Source of the DNA: DASSUW01 sp963730535 | GTDB taxonomy: Bacteria; Actinomycetota; Thermoleophilia; Solirubrobacterales; Solirubrobacteraceae | DNA: 64,000 nt | NCBI GenBank assembly: GCA_963730535.1 | Contig: CAVSRU010000018.1 | Location: 186,001 to 250,000 of the forward strand | Direction of reading: 5' to 3' | Position numbers and translations under genes: made by a program | Notes under the pieces: model-generated | Seen by the model: only the letters and a program-made list of their open reading frames with translations | Told to the model about the DNA's origin: nothing | Database searches by the model: none | In this document: positions 46,869 to 56,975 of the stretch, one piece after another | Layout of the letters: each line of letters starts with the position of its first letter | Position numbering within the stretch: position 1 is the first letter of the stretch

Positions 46869-48130
46869 AGGTCCTCCAGTCGTCGCAGCACCGTGGGCAC
46901 ATGTCGAACGTAGTGCCCGTAGTCGAAGATCGCATCGAGATCGAGGTCGAGCCCCTCGCGCTCGAGCAGCGACCGCAGCGGCGTGCCCGTGTCCCACGCC
47001 TCCTGCGCGAGCCGCTGCACGACGCGATACGCGTCGTCGCGCTGCATCCCGCCCTCGACGAGCGCCAGCAGCACGCGCTGGGAGAACAGCGCGCCGCTCG
47101 TGAGCTCCAGGTTGGCCCGCATCCGGTCGGGATGCACGACCATCCCGCGCGCCACCCGGAGCGCGAGGTGCTGCATGTAGTCGAGCAGCGTGGTGGCGTC
47201 GGGGAGCACGACCCGCTCGGCCCCCGAGTGCGAGATGTCGCGCTCGTGCCACAGCGCTACGTTCTCGAGCCCGGTCACGGCGTAGCCCCGCAGGACCCGG
47301 GCGAGGCCGCAGATGCGCTCGGTGGTGATCGGGTTGCGCTTGTGCGGCATCGCGCTCGAGCCCTTCTGGCCCGCGCGGAACGGCTCCTCGACCTCGCGCA
47401 CCTCGGTGCGCTGGAGGTGGCGGATCTCGAGGGCGAAGCGCTCGAGCCCGGCGCCGGCCAGCGCGATCGCGTTGAGCAGCTGGGCGTGGCGGTCGCGCGG
47501 CACGACCTGGGTCGAGACCGGCTCGCGCGCCAGGCCCAGCCGCTCGAGCACGCGCTCCTCGAACTCGGGCCCGAGCGCCGCGTAGGTGCCGACCGCGCCC
47601 GAGATCGCTCCCACCGCCGCCGCCGCGAACGCCGCCTCCAGCCGCTCGGCGTTGCGGTGCGCCTCCATCGCGAAGCCGGCGAGCTTGAGGCCGAACGAGG
47701 TCGGCTCGGCGTGGACCCCGTGCGTGCGGCCCACGCACAGCGTGTCCGCGTGCTCGCGAGCGCGCTCGGCGAGCACTCGGGCCAGCTCGTACGCCCCCGG
47801 CACGATCACCTCGCCGGCCCGGCGCAGCTGGAGCGCCAGCGCCGTGTCGAGCACGTCCGAGGAGGTGAGCCCGAAGTGGATCCAGCGCCCGGCCGGGCCG
47901 GCCGACGCCGACAGGACGTCGACGAACGCGGCCACGTCGTGGTCGGTCACCGCCTCCCGCTCGCGCACCGCCTCGACCGTGAACGTGGCGGCCCGGATCG
48001 CCTCCAGGTCCGCCTCCGCCGGCCCCTCGAGCGCCTCGGCGGCAGCCACCTCGACGTCCCGCCACGCCGTCATGCGCGCCTCGTCGGTCCAGATCTCCCC
48101 CAGCTCGGGGCGTGTGTAGCGGGCGATCAA
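46865..48130 (-). CDS. purB: Adenylosuccinate lyase
   Basis: PurB splits SAICAR to AICAR and adenylosuccinate to AMP, releasing fumarate. The 421-residue product starts LIARYTRPELGEIW from a TTG that overlaps the purE stop (TTGA). Signatures are HFGLTSSDVLDTA, VGRTHGVHAEPTSFGLK (catalytic His) and the superfamily loop KGSSAMPHKRNPI with the catalytic Ser. The end overlaps the M24 peptidase start. Confidence 0.97.
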   Translation of the reverse strand: MIARYTRPELGEIWTDEARMTAWRDVEVAAAEALEGPAEADLEAIRAATFTVEAVREREAVTDHDVAAFVDVLSASAGPAGRWIHFGLTSSDVLDTALALQLRRAGEVIVPGAYELARVLAERAREHADTLCVGRTHGVHAEPTSFGLKLAGFAMEAHRNAERLEAAFAAAAVGAISGAVGTYAALGPEFEERVLERLGLAREPVSTQVVPRDRHAQLLNAIALAGAGLERFALEIRHLQRTEVREVEEPFRAGQKGSSAMPHKRNPITTERICGLARVLRGYAVTGLENVALWHERDISHSGAERVVLPDATTLLDYMQHLALRVARGMVVHPDRMRANLELTSGALFSQRVLLALVEGGMQRDDAYRVVQRLAQEAWDTGTPLRSLLEREGLDLDLDAIFDYGHYVRHVPTVLRRLEDL

Positions 48131-48591
48131 GAGTCCAGGATGCGCGCGGCGAGCACGGCGGCGTTGCGCGCGTTGTCCACGCCCACGCACGCGACGGGCA
48201 CGCCGGGCGGCATCTGGGCGATCGACAGCAGCGCGTCGAGCCCGCCGGCGATCGACTTCGACGACGTCAGCGGCACGCCGATCACCGGGAGCGCGGTGTG
48301 GGCGGCGACCACGCCGGGGAGAGCGGCGGACAGCCCGGCGCCGGCGATGATCACCCGCAGGCCCCGCATCTGCGCGTTCTTGGCGTACTCGGCGACCGTG
48401 TCGGGCTCGCGGTGCGCGGACATCACCCGCACCTCGTGGCGGATGCCGAGCTCCGTCAGCTGCTGCGCGGCGGCGTCCATGGCCGGCATGTCGGACTTCG
48501 AGCCCATCACGATCCCGACGACCGGGGCGTCGACCTCGAGCCCGTCGAACTCGGCCTCCACAGCCGTCTGCGTAGCCGGCTCCTGCGTCAC
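48127..48591 (-). CDS. purE: N5-carboxyaminoimidazole ribonucleotide mutase
   Basis: The 154-residue protein is a class I PurE, which moves the carboxyl group of N5-CAIR to give CAIR. Motifs are VGIVMGSKSDMPAMDAA, VMSAHREPDTVAEYA (catalytic His), VIIAGAGLSAALPGVVA and VIGVPLTSS. About 22 polar residues precede the core. PurK, which makes its substrate, is not in this window. The GTG overlaps the purD TGA by 4 nt. Confidence 0.96.
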   Translation of the reverse strand: MTQEPATQTAVEAEFDGLEVDAPVVGIVMGSKSDMPAMDAAAQQLTELGIRHEVRVMSAHREPDTVAEYAKNAQMRGLRVIIAGAGLSAALPGVVAAHTALPVIGVPLTSSKSIAGGLDALLSIAQMPPGVPVACVGVDNARNAAVLAARILDS

Positions 48592-49817
48592 GCGGCGATG
48601 TCCCGGCGCAGCTGCCGGCCCTCGAAGGCGATCACGTCGGCCGCAGCATACGCGTGCTCGCGGGCGGATCGCGTGTCGTCCGCGAGCGCCGTCACGTTGA
48701 GCACCCGCCCGCCCGCCGTGACCACCTCGCCGTCCTGCGCACGCGTGCCCGCGTGGGTGACCTCGACCCCCTCCGGCACGCGGTCGAGGCCGGTGATCAC
48801 ATCGCCCGACGACGAGGTCTCCGGGTACCCGCGTGACGCGAGGACCACCGTCACCGCCGCGCGGGCGTCCCACTCCAGGCGCGCGCCGGCCAGCCCGCCC
48901 GGCCGCGTCGCGCGGGTCAGCAGGTCGAGCAGGTCGCTGCGCAGCCGCGGGAGCACGGCCTGGGTCTCGGGATCGCCGAAGCGGACGTTGAACTCGAGCA
49001 CCTGCACGGCGTCGCCGTCGAGCATCAGCCCGGCGTAGAGCACGCCGTGGAAGGGGCTCCCGCGGCGCGCGAGCTCGTCGACGACCGGCTGGTGGACCTC
49101 CGCGCGGATGCGCTCGACGAGCGCGTCGTCGACCTCCGGCACCGGCGAGAACGAGCCCATGCCACCGGTGTTCGGACCGGTGTCGCCGTCCCCGATCCGC
49201 TTGAAGTCCCGCGCGGGGGCGAGCGGGAGCGCGGTCTCTCCGTCGCAGAGCGCGAGCAGCGACAGCTCCTGCCCGGGCAGGAAGGCCTCGACGACCACCG
49301 GCGCGTCGCCGAACCGGCGGTCGACGAGCATCGCCTCGAGCGCGGCGCGCGCCTGCGCCTCGTCCTCGGCGATCACCACTCCCTTGCCGGCGGCCAGCCC
49401 GTCGGCCTTGATCACGACCGGGTAGCTCCCGACCGCCGCCAGCCCGTCCTCGACCGACTCGACGACCGCGAACTCAGCGGTCGGCACGCCGGCCGCCGCC
49501 ATCACCTCCTTGGCGAACGCCTTCGAGCCTTCGAGCCGGGCGGCGGCGGCCGACGGGCCGAAGCACGCGACGCCGGCCGCGGCGCACGCGTCGGCCAGCC
49601 CGTCGACCAGCGGCGCCTCGGGCCCGACGACCACGAGCTCGACGCCCTCGGCGGCCGCGAAGGCCGCGACGTCGTCGGCCTCGACGATCCTCGCGTCGCG
49701 CGCGATGCCCGCGTTGCCGGGCGTGCACAGCACCTCCGGGCGCTGCGGCGAGCGGGCGAGCGCGCGCACGATCGCGTGCTCGCGCCCGCCGGCGCCCACC
49801 ACCAGGACTCGGCTCAC
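48588..49817 (-). CDS. purD: Phosphoribosylamine-glycine ligase
   Basis: PurD forms GAR from phosphoribosylamine, glycine and ATP. The 409-residue ATP-grasp enzyme has VLVVGAGGREHAIVRAL, VVVGPEAPLVDGLAD, VIKADGLAAGKGVVIA, DGDTGPNTGGMGSFSP, LEFNVRFGDPETQAVLPRL and the C-terminal ASRGYPETSSSGDVI. The GTG start overlaps the stop of the GYD-domain gene. Confidence 0.97.
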   Translation of the reverse strand: MSRVLVVGAGGREHAIVRALARSPQRPEVLCTPGNAGIARDARIVEADDVAAFAAAEGVELVVVGPEAPLVDGLADACAAAGVACFGPSAAAARLEGSKAFAKEVMAAAGVPTAEFAVVESVEDGLAAVGSYPVVIKADGLAAGKGVVIAEDEAQARAALEAMLVDRRFGDAPVVVEAFLPGQELSLLALCDGETALPLAPARDFKRIGDGDTGPNTGGMGSFSPVPEVDDALVERIRAEVHQPVVDELARRGSPFHGVLYAGLMLDGDAVQVLEFNVRFGDPETQAVLPRLRSDLLDLLTRATRPGGLAGARLEWDARAAVTVVLASRGYPETSSSGDVITGLDRVPEGVEVTHAGTRAQDGEVVTAGGRVLNVTALADDTRSAREHAYAAADVIAFEGRQLRRDIAA

Positions 49818-50095
49818 AAGGCGGCGATGAAGTCGTCGATCGGGATCGCGGCCAGGGACTCGTAGTGCGCGGTCCCGCGCGAGCCCAGCTCGAGCGACAC
49901 GCGGGCCATCGTCTTCTCGTCGGGCGCCTCGACGATGTTCACGAAGTCGAAATGCCCCAGCGTGGCCCACTGCGCCTTCACGGTCGCGCCGAGCTGCTCG
50001 ACCTCCTTGTTGACCTCGCGGATTCGCGCGGGGTTGTTCTTGATCGTCTGCACGCCCTCGGGCGTAAGGGTGGAGAGCATGATGTAGGTGGGCAT
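49814..50095 (-). CDS. GYD-domain protein, first gene of the pur operon
   Basis: The 93-residue protein matches the GYD family of small dimeric alpha-beta barrels: PTYIMLSTLTPEGVQTIKNN, a middle strand ATLGHFDFVNIVEAPD (GHFD in place of GYD) and a C-terminal helix-strand. The ATG follows AAGGGGGG by a short gap. Its stop overlaps purD (GTGA), so it is translated with the purine enzymes; a role as small regulator or ligand-binding protein is possible but unproven. Confidence 0.85.
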   Translation of the reverse strand: MPTYIMLSTLTPEGVQTIKNNPARIREVNKEVEQLGATVKAQWATLGHFDFVNIVEAPDEKTMARVSLELGSRGTAHYESLAAIPIDDFIAAL

Positions 50096-50162
50096 GCCCC
50101 CCTTGTATCCGATCCTTCCGGCCAGGTGCGGTGTTGTTCGTGTCGTGGATACTTGCCTCGGG

Positions 50163-50846
50163 ATGGGGATGCGCTTGCTCGCCGTGACCGCGCTCGTCCT
50201 CGGGGCAGCGGCGACACCCGCCGTCGCAGCCACGGTGGCGCCTCTGAAGCCGTGCTACGTGTCAGCGGGCGACACGCGCGAGCAGCGGGAGAACGTCCTC
50301 ATCCAGGGTGAGGGCTTCACTCCCGAGGGGTTCGTCGACATCCTGGTGAACGGCATCGTCGAGGCGCAGCCCCAGGCGGACGCCGGCGGGAACATCAGCG
50401 GCACCATCGACGCGCCGTTCCAGGACGCCGGCGAGGTGCCGTTCGAGATCGTGGTGCGGGACAGGATCAACCCGCTGGTATCGATCACGCTCCGCTCGCG
50501 CGTGTCGGCGCTCGACGCCCGGCTGCGGCCCCGTGACGCCCCGTCCGACAGCCGCGTGCGCATGCTCGGCCGCGGCTTCACGCGCCTCGCCGCCGACGGG
50601 CGCCGCGCGCCGCTCTTCGCGCACTACATGTTCGGCGGGACGTGGGAGAAGACCGTCCGCCTCGCGCGGCGGTCGAAGGGTCGCTGCGGGCGGTTCGACG
50701 TCCGCCGCCGGCAGATCCCGATCGACGACCCGGCCAGCGGGAAGTGGATCATCCAGATCGACCAGCGGCGGCACTACTCGCCCGTGCCGCGACCCGTCTG
50801 GGTCCGCGTGCCGGTCACCGTCCGCCGCACGTTCCTCGAGCCTTAG
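50163..50846 (+). CDS. Secreted beta-rich protein of unknown function
   Basis: The 227-residue product has a signal peptide MGMRLLAVTALVLGAAATPAVAA. The mature part begins VAPLKPCYVSAGDTREQREN and contains VLIQGEGFTPEGFVDILVNG, resembling an IPT/TIG-like immunoglobulin fold, then a basic second half with GKWIIQIDQRRHYSP. Two Cys may pair. The family looks common in related actinobacteria but has no named function. The last base of the TAG stop is the first base of the MITE-like element, so the insertion may have redefined the 3' end. Confidence 0.72.
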   Translation: MGMRLLAVTALVLGAAATPAVAATVAPLKPCYVSAGDTREQRENVLIQGEGFTPEGFVDILVNGIVEAQPQADAGGNISGTIDAPFQDAGEVPFEIVVRDRINPLVSITLRSRVSALDARLRPRDAPSDSRVRMLGRGFTRLAADGRRAPLFAHYMFGGTWEKTVRLARRSKGRCGRFDVRRRQIPIDDPASGKWIIQIDQRRHYSPVPRPVWVRVPVTVRRTFLEP

Positions 50847-51043
50847 GGTCTGTCCAAGAAGATCCGGCCCGACCAGGGTGGTCGTGAACCGAGCCGGGCG
50901 CCGCACGAATCCCGAAGGGAATACAGACGTATTCCCGAGGGTTCGGGTGGCCCAGGCCGAAGGCCGGCGACGAGGCCGCAGGCCGAGGCAGGTGCGAAGC
51001 GTTCACGGCCGCACTGGGCGTGGCGGGGTTCTTGGATAGGCCC
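50846..51043. mobile_element. MITE-like element, 198 bp
   Basis: The left terminus GGGTCTGTCCAAGAA (50846-50860) and the complement of the right terminus, GGGCCTATCCAAGAA (51029-51043), match at 13 of 15 bases. Weaker symmetry extends to about 44 bp and ends in CGTGAAC on both sides. TTA flanks both ends (50843-50845 and 51044-51046) as a 3-bp target duplication. Inside is a further hairpin, GGGAATA-CAGACG-TATTCCC. There is no transposase. It sits exactly between the stop of the secreted-protein gene and the natural TAA of clpB. Confidence 0.7.
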
Positions 51044-53560
<2,517 letters not shown>

Positions 53561-53566
53561 AGCGAT

Positions 53567-53593
53567 ATCTCAGTCGAGGGGACTAAGATCTTA
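53567..53593 (-). promoter_or_regulatory. clpB promoter with HspR-like operator
   Basis: On the minus strand ATCTTAGT-N7-ACTGAGAT (53589 to 53567) is an imperfect palindrome with the 7-nt spacer of the HAIR element (CTTGAGT-N7-ACTCAAG). A -10-like TAAGAT (53593-53588) overlaps its left edge by two bases. The same arrangement occurs before dnaK. The operator ends 6 nt before the clpB ATG, leaving a very short leader. Confidence 0.6.
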
Positions 53594-53621
53594 GCGTGTT
53601 GGTGGCGCCGGCGAACGACGC

Positions 53622-53999
53622 TCAGTCGTCGTCGTCGCCGCCCCGGCCACGACCCCGCCCACGGCCACGGCCGCTGTCGTCGTCGCTGCCCGACCCCGAG
53701 TTGTCCTCGACGGTGCCGTCGTCGTCGGTGACGGGCGGCGGCGTGACGACGGCCGTCGGGGACGGCGCGGCGCGGGCGCGGGCGCGGCGGCGTGCCCGGC
53801 GCTCGGCCCGCGTCGGGCCGGTGGCGGTCGCTTCCGGCGTCGGCGTGGTCTTCGGGGCGAGCTCGCTTCCGGCGCTGAGCGGCTCGGAGGACAGCCCGAT
53901 CGTCTGGGTCGAGAGCCGCGACGTGGCGTAGGTCACCCCGGCGACGAGCAGCACGCCGGCCACGGCGAGGACGATCCAGAGCACGGTGGCGCGGCGCAT
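53622..53999 (-). CDS. Membrane-anchored protein with acidic/Gly-Arg tail
   Basis: The 125-residue product has one N-terminal helix (VLWIVLAVAGVLLVAGVTYA), a Thr/Pro/Ala-rich stalk with a basic cluster RRARRRARARA, and a tail of Asp/Ser followed by (GR)5-GGDDDD. The tail is almost the same as that of the protein at 56134, on the other side of the two-component genes. Metal or polyanion binding by the tail is a reasonable guess only. No enzymatic domain is present. Confidence 0.7.
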   Translation of the reverse strand: MRRATVLWIVLAVAGVLLVAGVTYATSRLSTQTIGLSSEPLSAGSELAPKTTPTPEATATGPTRAERRARRRARARAAPSPTAVVTPPPVTDDDGTVEDNSGSGSDDDSGRGRGRGRGRGGDDDD

Positions 54000-54023
54000 G
54001 CGATCACCGTAGCCCCAGGCTGG

Positions 54024-55316
54024 TTAAGCGCCGGGAAAGGTGATCGTCGCTCGCGCGCCGCCGCCGTCGCGGTTGGCGAGCGTCACGTCGCCGCCCCAGC
54101 GGCGCGCCAGCTCGCGGGCGATCGGGAGCCCGAGGCCGGTGCCCGTCGGTCCCGCCCGGCCCGCCGCGCCGCGGTGGAAGCGCTCGAACGCCGCGACGAG
54201 GTCGGCCTCCGAGAGGCCCGGCCCGCGGTCGAGCACGTCCAGCGCCCCCGAGCGCGAGTGGATCTCGACCCGCCCGTTGCCGTAGTGCAGCGCGTTCTCC
54301 ACCAGCGCGTCGAGAGCGCGGTCGAGGTCGGCGGGCGAGCAGAACGCGTCGGCGGCGGTGCCCGACGCCTCGACGTCCCAGCGCGCGGCGGCGCGGCGCG
54401 CGGCGTCCTCGAGGTCGACGCGCTCGGCCGGGGCATCGACCTCGCCGGCCTGGGAGAGCACGAGCAGCTCGGTCACCATGGCCGACAGCCGGTCGAGCTC
54501 TCGCAAGCCGCCGTCGATCTCCTCGTGGGCGCCGGCGTCGCTGGTCGACGCGCGGGCCTCCTCCAGCCGCAGCCGCAGCCCGCTGAGCGGCGTCCGCAGC
54601 TGGTGCGAGGCGTCCGCGACGAACTCGCCGTGGCTGGCGACGAGCCGCTCGAGCCGCGCGGTCATGTCGTTGAACGTGCCCGCCAGGCGGCGCTGCTCGG
54701 AGCTGCCCTCGACGGTCGCGCGGGCCGAGAGGTCACCATCGGCCACGCGGCGGGCGGCCTCGTCGAGCCGCCGGACCGGCCCAGCCACCTGCCCGGCGAT
54801 CAGCGCCCCGGCGGCGAGCCCGAGCACGAGCACGAGCAGGCCGATCGCGATCAGGCCGCCCGTGGCGCGCCACGTGGCGCGGCCGACCGCGTCGACGCTC
54901 TGGGTCACTCGCACGGCACCGACGGGGTCGGTTCGGCCCGCGCGCCGCACCGGCACGGCGGTGGCGAGGATCGTCTCGTCGAGGGTCTCGCTGCGGCGCT
55001 CCTCCTGGTAGGAGCGGTCCGCGAGCGCGACGGTGATCTCCGGCCGCGAGCCGTAGTCCATGCCCAGCCGCTCCTCCCCGTCCGAGTCGGCGAGCAGCCG
55101 CCCCTGGGCGCCGACGACGATCACGCGCCCGCGCACCGCCTGCGCGGCCCGCTCGGTGATCCCGTCGAGCGCCTCGCCGGGTGCGAGGTTGCCCTCGACG
55201 CTCGCCGACACGATCTCCGCCTGGCTGAGCGCCTGCGACTTGACCTCGGCGTCCACGCGCTCCCGCAGGCTGATGACGAGCGGCACCTCGAGCGCGACGA
55301 CCGCCAGCACGAGCAC
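54024..55316 (-). CDS. Sensor histidine kinase
   Basis: The protein of about 430 residues has an N-terminal helix, an extracytoplasmic sensor of about 120 residues, a second helix (LIAIGLLVLVLGLAAGALIA), a HAMP domain (RRLDEAARRVADGDLSARA), the H-box HGEFVADASHQLRTPLSGL and ATPase motifs ALVENALHYG (N), DRGPGL (G1) and GTGLGLPIAREL (G2). GTG 55316 is the first legal start, but typical family sequence (SLRTRLLLALAYVLV) continues upstream to a GTA at 55353-55355 that overlaps the response-regulator stop. The real start codon is therefore unclear. Confidence 0.93.
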   Translation of the reverse strand: MLVLAVVALEVPLVISLRERVDAEVKSQALSQAEIVSASVEGNLAPGEALDGITERAAQAVRGRVIVVGAQGRLLADSDGEERLGMDYGSRPEITVALADRSYQEERRSETLDETILATAVPVRRAGRTDPVGAVRVTQSVDAVGRATWRATGGLIAIGLLVLVLGLAAGALIAGQVAGPVRRLDEAARRVADGDLSARATVEGSSEQRRLAGTFNDMTARLERLVASHGEFVADASHQLRTPLSGLRLRLEEARASTSDAGAHEEIDGGLRELDRLSAMVTELLVLSQAGEVDAPAERVDLEDAARRAAARWDVEASGTAADAFCSPADLDRALDALVENALHYGNGRVEIHSRSGALDVLDRGPGLSEADLVAAFERFHRGAAGRAGPTGTGLGLPIARELARRWGGDVTLANRDGGGARATITFPGA

Positions 55317-55351
55317 GTAGGCGAGCGCCAGCAGGAGGCGGGTGCGGAGGC

Positions 55352-56059
55352 TTACGTCAGCTCCTCGGGCGCGGTGAAGCGGAAGCCGACGCCCCGCACG
55401 GTGTGCAGGTAGCGCGGCGCCGACGGGTCGTCGCCGAGCTTCTGGCGCAGCCAGCGGACGTGCACGTCGAGCGTCTTGGTCGAGCCGAACCAGTTCTCGT
55501 CCCAGACCCGGTCCATGAGCTGCTCGCGGGTGACGACGCGGCCGGCGTTGCGGATGAGCTCAGCCAGCAGGTCGAACTCCTTGCGGGAGAGCTGCAGCTC
55601 GGTCTGGTCGAGCCGCACGCGGCGGGCGGCGACGTCGACGTGCAGGCCTCCCACCTCGACCGGGCCGGGTGGCAGGTCGGGCTCGCCCTCCTGGGCGGGC
55701 GCGCTGCGGCGCAGGATCGCCCGGATGCGAGCGATCACCTCGGCGCCGCTGAACGGCTTGACGACGTAGTCGTCGGCGCCCAGCTCGAGCCCGACGATGC
55801 GGTCGGCCTCGGTGCCGCGCGCCGTGAGCATGAGGATCGGCACCGACGACGCGCGGCGGATCGCGCGGCAGATGTCGCGCCCGTCACCGTCCGGGAGCGA
55901 GAGGTCGAGCAGCACGATCGCGAAGTCGCCGTCGACGAGGTCGAGCGCCTTCGCCGCCGTGCGCGCGACGACCGGCTCGAACCCCTCGCGGGCGAGCGCC
56001 TTGCTGAACGGCTCGTAGATGCTGGGCTCGTCCTCGACGAACAGGACCCTCGGCTTCAT
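55352..56059 (-). CDS. OmpR-family response regulator
   Basis: The 235-residue protein has a receiver domain with acidic pair VEDEPS, phospho-acceptor Asp in IVLLDLSLPDGDG, Thr in LMLTARG and Lys in DDYVVKPFSGAEV, followed by a winged helix (LSRKEFDLLAELIRNAGRVV, VDVHVRWLRQKLGDD-like TLDVHVRWLRQKL). It is co-transcribed with the histidine kinase. The divergent redox cassette starts 74 nt away and is the most likely target, an inference from position. Confidence 0.95.
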   Translation of the reverse strand: MKPRVLFVEDEPSIYEPFSKALAREGFEPVVARTAAKALDLVDGDFAIVLLDLSLPDGDGRDICRAIRRASSVPILMLTARGTEADRIVGLELGADDYVVKPFSGAEVIARIRAILRRSAPAQEGEPDLPPGPVEVGGLHVDVAARRVRLDQTELQLSRKEFDLLAELIRNAGRVVTREQLMDRVWDENWFGSTKTLDVHVRWLRQKLGDDPSAPRYLHTVRGVGFRFTAPEELT

Positions 56060-56133
56060 GCGCCCGAATGTAGCCGCCGTCGCGCCGGTTTTGCCCAGGC
56101 TTAACCCGCGGTTGCCGGAGCCTTGGGGACGGC

Positions 56134-56616
56134 ATGACGACGGTGAAGGGCATGAGCCTCTCTCGCACCACGATCGCCACGGTGGCCACGATCGCCGCCC
56201 TCGGGGTCCTCGCCGCCGTCGCCCTCGCCTCCGGTGGCGAGGAGCCCGCCGCCACCGCACCGGCCCCGACCGCCGAGACCGACCCGCCCGTCGAGGTGCG
56301 CACCCAGGTGGTCCGCCGCACGATCCACAAGCGGCCGAAGGCGGCCGCCTCCGGCGCCCGCGCCGCCTCGGCCAGCGACGACGGCACGCTCGACCAGGGC
56401 CCGGGCGACCGCCCGCGGATCCCGGTCGCCGCCGCGCCGCCCGCGGCCGCCGCGCCGCCCGCCTCGACCTCCGGCCCCGGACCGTCCGGCCGCCACGGGG
56501 ATGAGGACGACTTCGACGACGACGACCACGGCGACGACGACCACGGCGATGACGACGACGGCGGGCACGGCCGCGGTCGCGGTCGCGGCCGGGGGCGCGG
56601 CGGCGATGACGACTGA
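56134..56616 (+). CDS. Anchored Asp/His-rich protein with Gly-Arg tail
   Basis: The product of about 160 residues has an N-terminal helix (TIATVATIAALGVLAAVALA), a stretch EVRTQVVRRTIHKRPK, an Ala/Pro-rich stalk and a C-terminal DEDDFDDDDHGDDDHGDDDD block followed by (GR)5-GGDDD. ATG 56134 or 56152 may be the start. The Asp/His block could bind divalent metals. It is divergent from the response regulator and overlaps the next gene by 11 nt, so it heads the four-gene cassette. Confidence 0.72.
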   Translation: MTTVKGMSLSRTTIATVATIAALGVLAAVALASGGEEPAATAPAPTAETDPPVEVRTQVVRRTIHKRPKAAASGARAASASDDGTLDQGPGDRPRIPVAAAPPAAAAPPASTSGPGPSGRHGDEDDFDDDDHGDDDHGDDDDGGHGRGRGRGRGRGGDDD

Positions 56617-56975
56617 CGCACGGCGCCGGAAGCCGGCGCCGGGCTGGGTCGTCGGCGGCGCGCTCGGCACGTTCTTCGCCGCGCTGGCGCTGCTCGCGGT
56701 GCAGGTGCGCGCCGGGAACGATCCCGCGCTCGGTCGAGCCGACGCCGAAGGCGGTCGCCGCGGCCGACGTCCGGCCGCGGAAGGTGATCGTCAAGCGCAA
56801 GGTGATCAAGCGGATCGTCGTGCACCATCCGCGCCCGGCGGCAGCGGCGACCGCGTCCACGGGCGCCGCGCCCACCGTGTCGGCGCCGGCGACGACGAGC
56901 GCTCCCAGCGCGCCGGCCCCAGCCGCGCCAGCGCCCGCGCCGGCGCCCGCCCCGCTGACCACCCAGTCGTCGTGA
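56606..56975 (+). CDS. Anchored Pro/Ala-rich protein, one frameshift
   Basis: The ATG lies inside the 3' end of the preceding gene. The N-terminus RRRKPAPGWVVGGALGTFFA leads into a transmembrane helix. At about 56735 the reading must shift by one base to continue as VEPTPKAV...RKVIVKRKVIKRIVVHH, then a Pro/Ala/Thr tail ending LTTQSS. The total of 370 nt is one base more than 123 codons. Its basic KVIVKRKVIKRIVVHH strand parallels VVRRTIHKRPK of the previous protein, suggesting the two are related. The TGA overlaps the apbE GTG. Confidence 0.65.
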
